Below the pieces are notes generated by a model, which did no database searches, was not told where the DNA came from, and saw only the letters and a list, made by a program, of their open reading frames with translations. The position numbers and the translations under genes are program-made. 64,000 nucleotides of DNA, taken from positions 9,585,033-9,649,032 of the forward strand of contig NC_135170.1 of assembly GCF_041146795.1 (NCBI RefSeq). The letters run 5' to 3'. This document shows positions 1 through 11,140 of this stretch, piece after piece (within the stretch, counting starts at the first letter, position 1; every line of letters starts with the position of its first letter). This DNA is from Maylandia zebra (taxonomy: Eukaryota > Chordata > Actinopteri > Cichliformes > Cichlidae).

Positions 1-69
1 ATCAAGAAAGTGTGCCAAAATGTCAAAGTATTTCTTTAAGCCTCTATAAAATAGCAGGCAACAACCTAC

Positions 70-753
70 CAGCAGTAGCATACACTTGCTCTCCCTCATG
101 GCTCCACAGCAGCCTAGAAAGCCGATGACGACTAGCAAGATCCCAATTGCAATCAACAGGTAGCCCACATTGAGCACCTGGCTTAGCTCTGCTGGCATGT
201 TGTCAATTTTCCCAAGAAAGGTAAGGACGGAACCGCTATCCACCTTCACCCAGATCCCAACACCCAGGATGGCAGCACCTGCCAGCTGAAGAAGAAACAT
301 GTGGAGGGTGGAGAAGTTAAAAGAGCACTTCACAGATTTTATGCATAAGAGACAGTCTTTTTTGTCACGGTGACTGCTACCATGCTTTTGTCTGTTAAGA
401 CTTAGGCAGGGAGGGTTTTGCCTTGAGACTGTCTTGTAGAAAATGCATTTTTACTCTAATAACTTTAAAATAGATAAGTCCAATACTCAATGTTCTGAAA
501 ATATTTGTAATGTGCAATTTACAGTTTACAACTCTTGTTGGTGGTGTAAAAATAACCAGTGATTTGTATTTGTATGCTTTTGTACAACATTCAGACTACA
601 CAGTACTGCTGAGTCACACTTAAAGAAAATTGTAAGTAACTGTCAGCATCCTTCAAACTTAAATAAAATTATAAAACAATGAGAGTCTTTACTTACAAAG
701 ATGATGCCGTTGAACGCAAACATCATGAATTTGAGGAATTGAAAGCATCCCAT
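70..753 (-). CDS. Tetraspanin (TSPAN1-like), 5' part only
   Basis: Two coding exons on the minus strand: 697-753 (start codon, 19 codons) and 70-285 (72 codons), joined in phase 0 by GTAAGT and CAG splice sites. The gene runs off the left edge. The peptide starts MGCFQFLKFMM, has a first membrane segment (about residues 12-33), a short extracellular loop, then a second membrane segment ending in FLGCCGAMRESK. That Cys-Cys-Gly motif after the second helix and the Glu-Ser-Lys turn are tetraspanin hallmarks. Exon boundaries match my memory of TSPAN1. Tetraspanins organise membrane microdomains with integrins and other partners. The large extracellular loop with its CCG motif is outside the window, so the exact paralogue cannot be settled. 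Human TSPAN16 occupies this neighbourhood, so this may be its positional counterpart even though the sequence looks more TSPAN1/CD9-like. Confidence 0.85.
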
Positions 754-1659
754 TTTTGCTGCTGATATTTCTACCTACAGTCAGAGGAAGAATGATAGAG
801 ACACATTTTTAAACTTTAGTCTGGTTTTATCTCACTAAGAGCACTTATTTAGCAACACTTTGCTTTTACCTGCATGAATGTGTTTTTCTGTAAAGAGCAT
901 TAATCATCCTGCTCACCTGTTGTCTCAGGTTTCACTTCTTCCTTGAAGAAGCAAATTAGCCAATGAATTAGTAGAGCTGCTCTGTGAGCAGGGAGGCCAC
1001 AGGGTGGGGTAGCTTCAAACTCTTGTCACCTTTTAGTCTTTGTGAGCTTAATAACTTATCTTAAACTCTTGAGCCTGTCATTTATACTATAAGGTCACTC
1101 ACGGTGCACATGTAACTGTGAGCGCTTTTGGTTTAGCAGTAATCGGAGAAGAGAGGTGACGATAGAGGAAGTAAATCTCACTCTATACTGGAAAGTTTGT
1201 CACCGCACAAAACAAAACAAAAAAGCCCAGCGGCATGCAAAGGAGGGGAGGAACCAAATTCGGAAGATGAATACTATTGATAAGCAAATATTCCTTATTT
1301 GTGGACTTTTTTTTTTTCATCTCACCAGTGCACTTGCTATGTCCTTTCATAATATTTTTAAATGTTAAGAATAAAGAGGGTATAGATCCTAGTAAAGACA
1401 CCAGTGTATGTATTTGCATAGGGAGTGAACTCTGTGGCCAGCCAGCGCACCATTCCCTGAACATGCTGTGGGGGTGAGTTGATGTTTGAGTTTAGGCTAA
1501 ACTGAGGTGTAGTGTGACAACCCTTTCGCTAACTCTGTACAAGGCTCTTTACTCCAATGCATCATCCATCAAACTCAGGCACACAGATGACAGCATGCTG
1601 TCACTAAGTCTTCTCCTACCACCCTCTGTTTTGAGTCACTTAAAGATTGTCACTTACAA

Positions 1660-1660
<1 letters not shown>

Positions 1661-1695
<35 letters not shown>
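1661..1695. repeat. (TG)n microsatellite
   Basis: An uninterrupted run of TG dinucleotides, about 17 copies. It creates a spurious Cys-Val run in one forward frame, which should not be read as protein. Confidence 0.95.
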
Positions 1696-1699
<4 letters not shown>

Positions 1700-3559
1700 C
1701 TCCCAGAATGGGAACAGCACTCTTTGTGTGGTGGGAGGAAACAAGACAAGTTGTTAACAGCTATGACTGAGCAGAATCCGCCTGTGTACAGCAGCAGGCT
1801 GTCTTCTGCATTACCTTTCTTGGAAAATTTAAACCACAGCAGCCTTTATAGTTCTTCCCTATCAGCTTACACCAAACATCCATTCATCCAAACATATCAC
1901 ATTAACCAAAATCAGGAAGTAGTTTCTCTAATAATTTAGCTCTGCTGCTCTGTTTGAGTAAAGCTGGTTGTCATCAAGTTAATCATACATTCAGATGCCA
2001 GGATACTGCTCCAAGCATAATGACTTGTTGCCTTGACTCCCCCAAACTTTAGCTTGTTCACTCCTTCAAGCTCTTCCTGCTTCCTTAAGGTCACTGATTC
2101 ACTCTGACACTGAGGAGTGGGCCTGGTGATGTATTAATGAGCCCAAGTCACAGAATAATCTCAAAATGCCTCCGTGATTACTGTAAAAGGACCCAACGGC
2201 GTACTGACTGGAAGAAGCAGTCTTGTCTGGAGGTGAGATATTTTACACTTTATGCGTTAAACATGACGTGTTGTGTTTGTGTTTTTAAATGGAACCTCTA
2301 AACTGTCTCCAATTCGACAACCACCATCAAAGAAAACACAGATGGAGAAATCTCAAAGGATCCCATTGAACAGAATAATTGCAGGCAGGTCTCAGGAGAC
2401 AAAGGATCATTGTTGGGTGGATCTCTCCCTGTGCGGGTACAGCTCTCATACAAAATAGCCAGACTTGCACGCTCACAAGAAGCAGCCTCATAGAACAGTT
2501 AAACAGCAACGAATCCAAGTGAAGCGGCCTACCTTTTCTCAAGTGTTATCCGAGGACGTTCTCCGGCTCCTGCCTTCACTGCTGTGATTCAGGCAGCTGC
2601 TGTGGGGGCGCACCGTGAGGTAACAGGAGCACAGGGGTTTGTTGTTTTGCTGTCCTCACAAAAATGACCCACACTGTGAAACGTACGTCTCGCTTCTGTG
2701 GCTGTGGCACTGTGTTATGTGTAAACAACTTGCAAGAGACTTTTTCAGGATTCTGCTCTTATTTTTGGGCTGTTGGCTGATTATAAGCAGAGTGAAGGGA
2801 GGGGAGGGCACAAGGTGGGTGTGACCGAAGCAGCTGAGTAATAGCACATCACCATGGATCTAGCTTTGTAGCTCCCAAGGGAGGGAAGGAGGGAGGAGGG
2901 AAATGAGGGAGGGATAAAGATCACCTGTGCATGGTCAAAGCACCATTCAACATTTGCTCTGTTTCAAGGTGTTAATTTGAGCACAGCATGTAAATATGGC
3001 CTAATTATGTGACCAGTTGTAATAATTTGCAATAACCACAGGCTGATCTTAAAGTTACTGAAAACTGTAAATGTTTTTTTTTTCTCTACACAAAAGAAAA
3101 TGTCTAATATGGTTTCAGATGTATCTATATACATAGGTCTGAGAGTTTAACTTCAACATGATGTAAGTAATACATTACAAACAAAAAAAACACACAAGCA
3201 AATAAGCTCACCCCTGAAAAGGTCATGGACCAAAGGAAGCAAGGCCCCATGGTACACTTTACACGCATGTGCTTTAAAGAAAATATGAAATCAAATGGAA
3301 AGATGCAAATCTAAAATCATCCTTTCCAAAGGTTTCTCTGGCTCATTTCCAATCACTGAACTCAGCTTATCAAATAGGGTGTCATATGTGTATTCTCGAT
3401 CCAGCAATTTTACTCAACGATACGTCATCGATCCAACGATCCAGCCTAACCCTGAAATCCTTGAAAAAGCTTTTGCAAATTACCTGTACCTCCTTGCAGT
3501 CGGGGCATACAGCACATCATATCACAGAATCAGAACTGGTGAAAGTTGCTATTGATCTT

Positions 3560-3720
3560 CAGACAATAATATTTTTTATTTTCCTGTCAGATCTCAATGT
3601 AGGTTGGAAGACCACTGATGAAGTTTTATTCCACACAGGAATGTGTCATTGGGATTAAGGGATATGCACTACTCTGGTTTAAGTCATATTTCTCTGAAAG
3701 ATCATAATTTAGTTGTGTAA
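3560..3720 (+). mobile_element. Decayed LINE reverse-transcriptase fragment
   Basis: Across frame breaks the forward strand reads weakly like the part of a CR1/L2-type reverse transcriptase around the first catalytic block, followed by a stretch resembling GYALLWFKSYFSERS, which matches the usual pattern GI-x-G-x-AL-x-WF-x-SYLS-x-R downstream of it. Stops and indels break the frame, so this is a fossil. Assignment rests on one short motif only. Confidence 0.35.
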
Positions 3721-4089
3721 AGAATATCTTTAGCTTTAAAGTTTCACACAGTTCTCTGCAAGTACCGGCGCTCATCCATTACTTAGATGGCTATGATAAT
3801 GTTCTAATTTGGAATAAAGAGGCAGGTGGGATATATCACATGCTGTGAACCCAGAGACCGTGGTCTGTGTCTGAATTCACTTGCTGTTTATTACCTCCGC
3901 AGAGGAGGTCATGTAGCGTGTGTGTGTGTGTCATTCTGCCAGCTGCAAAATTTGCTTTACATTCACCAAAGTCTTTAAGGTTAACTTAATGATTCATGAG
4001 TAAAAAAAAGGCCTTATCATTTAGAAAATATTATTCTGAAAAGTGTTGTGTGTACTGTCAACATATAGAAAGACTTTAGATGAGGGTCA

Positions 4090-5880
4090 CGTGGTACGCC
4101 GGCCCAGGATGGCAGCTTAAGTCGGAGCAAAGCTCGTATTCCTCCCAAACTCTCGGAAAAAAATAAGTTAAAGTCCATTGATTTTTTTTTTTTTGGTCTA
4201 GGTCCTGCAATTGCAGTGGAATGAGTTAGAAAAGTCATTATTTCACACATACCCGGCCGAGTACCTCGCAAAGGGAAAGCCAACAATTCTCAGGCTACTT
4301 CGTTATCCAGAATAGCTGAGTCACTAGATGGAGCTGACGTTAGGAGTTCATCCAAAGATAATGTGGCTGCTGAGTTGACTTGCATAAGATCTATTCTGGA
4401 ACTGACAGCTCATGACATGAACGCAGTGAAAGGTGGAATTGAGTCTCTTAATGAAACTGAACAGAATCTCCCGCTTGGAGGAAAAGATGGAGTAAAGATG
4501 ATTGTTTCCCCAAAGCTCCAGTATAATCTGTTTAAGTTACCTATAATGTTTCCACACAACCTCTTCAAGCTTTATAATACAGTTGTGGGGGGGTATGTGT
4601 GCGCAGGCAAAAACAGTCTTTCTTTGGTCCAAAGTACATGCTGTCAAAGATAGTGGTGGATTAGCACTATCCAAGATGGACTGGTTATGCGTTTTCTCTC
4701 TCCCAATTAGCTAAGATAAATAACTCATGCTGGGTAGTGACTGAGGAAAGCCTAGTGACTCAAACATCTTTAGAGGCCTTTTTCTCTCACAGGGGAAGAC
4801 CAGTACTGGCTTTTAAACAAGAGACTTGGTTTAGAGCTCACCAGTTCATTAATACCAATCCTTATCTTACCTCTAGAGCCTCTATTTGGTATAATAAGAA
4901 ATTATTAATTGGTAAGAAACCGTTCACGTAGGCTAGTGCAGGAATTAAGTTGGGGGATTTATTTGGTAACCAAACCGTCTAAATTCTGTGGGATCTTCAG
5001 AGAGGCACAATCGCCTGTCTAGAGGGGCTGAAGCTGGGCTGGGAGAGAGATTTGGGAATCCAGATTTCAGAGGACAGTTGGAAGAAGCTGGTTATATGTT
5101 GGTATGGTTGCTCATGCCACACGCAATCACAGCGTATCCAGTACAAATTACTCCACAGAAGCTATTGGACCCCTAGCAAACTATTCAGACTGAATTTAGT
5201 TGACAAAGACACCTGCTGGAAGTGTCAGAAAGAAGCTGGGACTTTAGTTCATATGCTGTATGCATGTGAAAAAAATGTCCACATGTGCGATGGGATCATT
5301 AACCTTTTGAAAGGTCCTTTTCAATTTGATCTCTCGAAGTCTCCCGCTTTGTGTGTCCTGAGTCTGTTACCAGATAGCATGAATCTATCTGGAAGACAGA
5401 AGCTGTGGGTGCGTCTGGCCGCCATAACAAGGTGCAGGATAATAATGGGACACTGGACGTCATCTAACTCTTGCTGCTTTAAGGAATGGACTGAAAAAAA
5501 TGGCTATATATGAACAGGTAACTTAGAGGAGAGAAGATATCTTTGATCAGGTCTGGGGTCCCTTCTTGCACTACATAGAGGATAGGTCTGTTTAGACAGA
5601 TATTGTGATATGTATTTTGTATTGGATGTAAACGTTTAGTATACCCAGAGGTCAAGCTCAAGCTAAGTTTATAAACACTCTGTTTTTACTTTTTTAAATG
5701 TTTGTTTGTTTGTGATTTTGTTTTCACTTTTGTGCGTTATGGTTTTTTAAGTACCATTCAACAAACAGGACAGAGACGTGACTGTATGGGGATAACTATT
5801 CCTGTAGTCAATGTTTTTATGTTCTGCTGTCAGACAAAAACATGAACAAAAAAAAAGAAAAATAATTTATTTAGAATTTA
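4090..5880 (+). mobile_element. Internally deleted L1-type LINE remnant
   Basis: The left part (about 4250-4480) reads like the N-terminal coiled-coil region of an L1 ORF1 protein (frame from 4363). Around 4490 this changes to the C-terminal third of an L1 ORF2: a segment near 4500-4600 rich in KLPIMFPHNLFKL, another near 4620-4720 with GGLALSKMDW, one at 4737-4931 with a Trp-rich RAHQF-type region, and finally 5052-5513, which carries the CWKCQKEAGTLVHMLYAC zinc-knuckle-like motif found at the end of L1 ORF2. An AT-rich 3' region ends in an A-rich tract near 5850-5875. Endonuclease and reverse-transcriptase cores are missing and several frame breaks are present, so the copy is inactive. Confidence 0.7.
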
Positions 5881-5904
5881 GATTGAAAAAAAAATCATGT
5901 CACA

Positions 5905-6300
5905 TCTGGCCTTTGACCTTTTCTCAAAGGCCGGTAGATTAATCTGACGGTTAGTGACAACAATACTACATAAAGCTTTCTAAAACTATGTTTAGCACTG
6001 CCATTGCTTGTATTGACAATATATAGACAAATAGAGAGTGATATATAGGGATTATAAATATAATATTCCTTTGACCTTTGACCTCTTCTTCAAGGTCAAA
6101 TAAGGTCAAATGTTGAGAGAATGTCTTTTTTATATTTAAAACTTTGCTTTGAATTCTGCTGCCGTTGTTTGTATTGGCAAGACTTTGGAAATGATACTAC
6201 TAAATGACATGTCTAAATATCCCACTATGTAGTTGGCATCCAAAGATCATGCCACACACTTGACCTCTAATTTCAAGTCTTCCTTTCTTTCAGGTTGTCA
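5905..6300. repeat. Degenerate tandem repeat (~165-190 bp unit) with AGGTCA half sites
   Basis: Two to three diverged copies of a unit can be aligned by eye. Each has a TGACCT/AGGTCA-containing hairpin (near 5908, 6070 and weakly 6258) followed by a stretch such as AAAACT-T-G-TT-GCTGCC-TTG-TTGTATTG (around 5978 and 6138). The first hairpin has 9-bp perfect arms (5908-5916 and 5924-5932). The second contains a perfect DR1 (6072-6084, read on the minus strand) and a perfect DR4 (6093-6108). This could be a fragment of an unclassified element. Confidence 0.5.
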
Positions 6301-6589
6301 TTAGAAAAAATGTGTTAAAGAAGAGAAATAAGAGAAACAGAATGAACTGCCTAGTTAGTTAGAAATATACTGCAGTATAATATTATATAGTAAACTCAAG
6401 TTATTCATACCCGATTATTTATAAATTAGAACCTAGTATCATCCATTACCTACTCCTTTATAAACTGAACATTTGTCATGTTACCCGTATCTGATATTTA
6501 CTGCATCACAAACTTCTTAAAGTACACTTAAAAAGAACAAAGAAAACAACATGAATATGTACAAAATACAAAATGATTCGCATAAAAGT

Positions 6590-7385
6590 AAATACAGCAA
6601 CACATTACAGTGCTGTGTCGTTAGTTATTTAACAAAAGTGAGCTAAAATGCGGTAGCAGTGTGTGGAAAAACAAAGCACACCCTTACAGCTTCCATAGGA
6701 ATTAAAAGGGTAAGTACCGACCAGGTGCTGATAATCAAATGCAGTTGCTTAACTGATCATCAGCGAGTGTGAGCACCTCTATAAAAGCAGGAGTTCTGGC
6801 AGTTGTTTGCTGCTCTGCAGCTTTCACATGTGTGTTAACACAATATCGTATCAATATCTTCCAAACATCAGACTGTGCAATGCTCAGAAAAACTGTCAAA
6901 AAAAGACCCCCCCCCCAAAAAAAACCCCCAAAACAAAACAAAACAAAAAAAAACAAAACAAAAAACAAAAACAAAGGTTATCTCTCAGACTCTACAGGCC
7001 TTAGTTAGCATGTTAAATGTTAAAGCTGATGACAGTATAATTAGGAACAGAGTGAAAAGGTGTGACTTGTTTATAAAACGAACAAACACCGTTTAGGTTT
7101 GCAAAGCTGCATCTGAACAAATCCTTTGGACTGACGAGACCAAAGTGGGGATGACTGGCTATAATGCACAGCGCCATATTTGGAGAAAACCAAACACAGC
7201 ATATCAGCTCAAACACCTCATTACAAACTGCTCAGTTATTGCTGCTGAAGGTTATTCTACAAGCTATTGAATCATGAAGTATACGTTCCCCACTCTGCCG
7301 CTGGATTAGGTTTTGTTAAATAGAATAACACACATGCTGTTATTCATCTGACGTTGTATTTACCTAATTTTAAGACCTGGTAAGG
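6590..7385 (+). mobile_element. Tc1/mariner transposon remnant
   Basis: The segment matches a common teleost Tc1-like element as I remember it: a 5' noncoding part ending in CTATAAAAGCAGGAG, a leader of the type TGTGTGTTAACACAA at about 6828-6842, transposase-derived stretches at 6880-7200 (for example CATATTTGGAGAAAACCAAA), and a 3' region ending in GTATTTACCTAATTTTAAG. Most of the N-terminal transposase region is deleted, a C-rich and A-rich low-complexity tract (6905-6975) is inserted, and the C-terminal catalytic part is missing. It cannot encode a working transposase. Confidence 0.75.
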
Positions 7386-9570
7386 TCAAGATAATTTATT
7401 ATGTCTTGAATCATATACAAACTTTAGAATCAACAAAGAGTTTAACTTGCTTTAACCTCCTAAGACCCAAACTTGTTGGTTAAAACTGAAATGACCATTT
7501 GCAGAAATTCAATTAACTGTCAGCTCACTAATAATTAACAGTGATTTTTATACCAAAGTGATATGAGCTTTTTCCCAATTGGACCAACAAACAAAAGAAA
7601 AACAAAACGATCTGTGTCTCGTGCTCAATTGGGGCACCCGATTATTCCATCCGAGCAGGGCAGGCCACCTATGAAAGAGGCAGGGAAAATATGGGACAGT
7701 GCTTTTCTATTATAATGTGAAAGAAGTTGTTTACCATGATGACGTACTGAGGGAGTGCCAGTTTGCACAAGCATCAGCAGAGCGGCTATTCTCTGTGATA
7801 TTTCTCAGAACAATAGGACTGCTTCTTGACATTTAAATAGAGCTTTGTTTGTACGCATACACACATCAAATATATTCTGTCCTTCATTACAAAATCTTCA
7901 TCACTACATTTGGTAGTCCTACTAAGGTGTCTGTTTATGATGTGTTTGTGCTTATAGAGTGGATGGAAACTGTTCATCTGTGAGTGGGGGGTATTTTTAT
8001 TTCCCTTTCCAGTTGTTGCTGTTTGCCATGTCCTGTACTTCCTTTCCAAAGGTTTTGGTCTCATGAGTTTTGATTTCTGCTGCATCAGCAGTTCACGCTG
8101 GTGGTGCCATAAGGATAGCTTCTTGGCAAATTAACACTAATTGAGAACTGTTTAAACTTCACAGCCTAACCTGAGTATTGTTGCTGACCGTGTCCACCCA
8201 TTTATGGCCACAGCGCACCCAAACTTCTGATGGCTGCTAACACACAACGTAACAAAGTTTAAATCACCTCAAACTGGTTTCTGTATATGAAAGCATAATA
8301 GGTTTACTTTAAATAAATGGAAAGTTAGTACTCAGCAAGGTGACTGCTCCTGAGACTTTGGCCTCATGTTGCTTACACTGTGACTTTTGTTTTACTTGAA
8401 AATCACACAAGCTAATAAAAAAAAGATCAAAGAGGGTCAAAAACCACTCACTCAAAATTGTTAAAGAAAGAAGAATAGATCAAAAACACTAGAAAAATGT
8501 TGAGTTAAGGCGCAGCAGATGTGAAGACTAAATAAATCTTGGTAGCCTATTGGATGACCTCATATTTCACTTGGAAAACCTGTAATTTCTTTCCTAAGCA
8601 TCTCATCTCAATATTTTAATGTGACCAGGAGGATTCTAATGTGCCCCAAGCTAAACGTTTTACTGAAACCATTTTCTAATGTTCAATATTCTTCTGACTC
8701 ACAGGGTCCAGATCCTGTGAAAAGATTTCATAACTAGGTGTCATCTGCATGGTTTTCATGATGTTGCTTATTCCTTATGCACACCCACTCAAAAACACAC
8801 ACATACACACACCCTGGGTTGCATTATGTAACAGGCACAAACAGCCTGCATATTAATCATGTGTCAAATAGGTGTCATTAAGAAAAAAGAAAGAAATGGC
8901 ACAAACATGAGTCATGGTGACATATTTTTTACTGATTCACCAGTTAGCCAAAGTGACAGAAGAGAAGAAAAAGTGCATTTTCTTAAAAAAATAAAATAAA
9001 AATACAAAAAAAATATCACAGGACAAGAAGACAAAGGTGAATTTTCCTGAGAAACTGTCACATCAATCTCACAAGCTTTCCCATTGGACTCTGTCAAATA
9101 AATACTGCTCTCCCGAGCAACGCAGCTAACAGTCGCCTTGAGTGACTAAAACAGAAAAGCCTACATTTGAATTTGTACATGCAGTGTAGACAGACACAAC
9201 CTACAGACCAGGTATGTTACCTGGATCGATCAGTTCTGTGATTCTGCCCATAAAAAGCAAATCGCTCCTCTCTGCAAACGTGCCAAAACCACTCTCTTCC
9301 AATTTGAATTTAGTTTTGGCGCATAAGCAGGAAGCCAAATGAAGCAAGTAGAAGGGTTGTGAATTAACTTTGTCAGGATGGATAAAAATTTGAATTTTAC
9401 TGCACTGACAGAGAGCAAACAATAGTTGCTGTGTTTGAGGAGGCCATTTCCAACTAATCAGATGGCTCAGGACTTTAAACTCTAACTTGTAAATGACAAA
9501 GAAAACTGAAAATGGTCGTTTGTTTTCCAGGTCACAGACAGAGATACAGGTCTCCTTAACAGTTATGACT
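7386..9570. other. Gene-free AT-rich interval
   Basis: No exon or known domain seen. A TTAA followed by CCTCCTAAGACCC at about 7452-7470 looks like the end of a TTAA-target element, but I could not find the matching opposite end. Short CA runs occur near 8795-8810. Confidence 0.5.
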
Positions 9571-9574
9571 CATA

Positions 9575-9790
9575 GGTCAGTCTAGTGAGTCCATGGTGTT
9601 GTGGCTAGCACATTCATCTTATGTGCAAAAGATCACTAAATCAACTCCAGGAGGAGACACAAACCCAGCCTCAGGTGGTCCAAAGCTACTGTAGTCCTGG
9701 TACTGCTCCCAAGGCAAGATATATGCTAGAGTTGCACCAAGCTCACATAATATCTGTGCTACATTAAAACCTGCAGATTCATCAACTTGG
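9575..9790 (+). repeat. tRNA-derived SINE-like repeat, diverged
   Basis: The stretch GGTGTTGTGGCTAGCACATT near 9595 followed by GTGCAAAAGATC, a Pol III B-box-like region and GGAGACACAAACCCAGCCTC matches a widespread fish tRNA-derived repeat whose body continues with CCTGGTACTG-type sequence. It is diverged and has no clear target duplication. Confidence 0.5.
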
Positions 9791-10149
9791 AAAATACCAA
9801 AGGAACTGAAAGTACTTTCTTAGTCATTTTGACACGAAAGTCGATTTTACCAGGAGCACAGATGTAAGTGGTCAGAATGAGACTTCCAGGGATCGATTCA
9901 AACGTAGCAATGGTGCTTCGGAAAAGGACTGCAAATTTGAGTTTAGCTATATTAAAATCAGCTGAGGATCTTGCTTTTTAACGAGCAAAGCCGAGAAACC
10001 AATGAAGTATTTTTGTCCAGAGCAACCCAAATTTTCCTTTTTCATAAAGCTTATAAACTAGGGCTCGTCACAATGAACCATCCCTTAGTTAAGCTGTGAT
10101 AAACCTAAGCTCCAGGAGGCTTCCCGTGATGCACTACTTTGACCTTTTA

Positions 10150-10404
10150 GCTCTATGCCATTAGTGTCTTTTGTCCTGTTTCCCACTCACCCACAACCAG
10201 TTAAAGCTGGCTGCCCCTCCCTCAGCCTGGTTCTGCTGGAGGTTTAGTCCTGTTAAAACAGAGTTTTTCCTTCCCACTTTTGCAAAGTGCTTGCTTATAT
10301 GGGGTCGTCGGATTGCTGGACTTTATATTGACTTTACTATTTAAAGCACCTTAAGGTGACAGCTTTTGGGATTTAGCATTGTATAAATGAAACTGAACTG
10401 AATT
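10150..10404 (+). repeat. 3' end of a widespread teleost LINE family
   Basis: Recognisable landmarks are CCTGGTTCTGCTGGAGGTTT, AGAGTTTTTCCTTCCCACTT, AAAGCACCTTAAGGTGACAG and a terminal ATAAATGAAACTGAACTGAATTG-type tail. The same family appears in opposite orientation at 19867-19965. I believe it is an L2- or RTE-like tail, but the clade is not certain. Confidence 0.55.
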
Positions 10405-11140
10405 GTTTAAGGAAACAGAGATCTTCATGGTTACACATGAAAAAATACATTTTTTTTGTATGTTTTCAATATGCCCTTTATGTAACTGCAGGACACTTTC
10501 CAGAGCCTACAAAAACATTTACTATTACACAACTGTCTGCTCACGCCAGAGGGAACAAATATGGTTGCTGAAAATAATTAGCCAAATCTCAGATCTAGAA
10601 GCATTCTGAATTGGTTCCCACAGAGTGGGGAAATACTACACGGTGTGTGGGCTGGTCATGAATGTGACCGGGTCTTTTACTTAATCTGTAACCCCAAATA
10701 AAAATGAACATGTAACAAAGCACAACCAGCTCAGAAAGCAACAGTTACTAGCAAGCTAGTTAACAAGCCTTGCTAATGTTTACAGCTATGTTTAATCACT
10801 TCTTCTTTTTTAATATCGGAAATTGTCCTGAAAAACAAAACAAAAACAGAAAACATATCAAATTAATTCTGACTGATTTTGCCAAGTCTGGTATGTGAAC
10901 AGTTGCTTGAAATATTTAGGAATCACTCTTTACCAAATGAGGAAATTAGCCTCTGACACAGCATGCGTCCTGCACAGCTGTTAGTCCAAATCACTCCTGC
11001 CTTCATCCTCAGCCTGTAAGAACACGGCTGATGTTCATCGCCCTGGACGTGCAAGGCAATACAGACGCGGCAAAGTCTCTCTCTTCACTGGAAGACTTCC
11101 TTTGGTCTCGGAGGTGTCCAGCCAGTAATGCTTATGCACC

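Larger units (their letters stand above)
754..4080. other. Gene-free interval between tetraspanin and L1 remnant
   Basis: I see no exon with homology here. The stretch 754-1150 is the likely 5' flank of the tetraspanin gene. A TG microsatellite lies at 1661-1695 and a purine-rich GGGA/GGAA tract at about 2878-2915. A decayed LINE fragment is listed separately at about 3560-3720. Short open frames in this interval have no recognisable domain. Confidence 0.6.

Noticed and set aside
1514-1939. Open frame of 141 codons containing a Cys-Val run
   Set aside because: The run is the translation of the TG microsatellite at 1661-1695; no domain or splice context supports a gene.
3295-3555. 86-codon forward frame as a gene
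   Set aside because: No recognisable domain, and LINE-derived sequence begins immediately after it.
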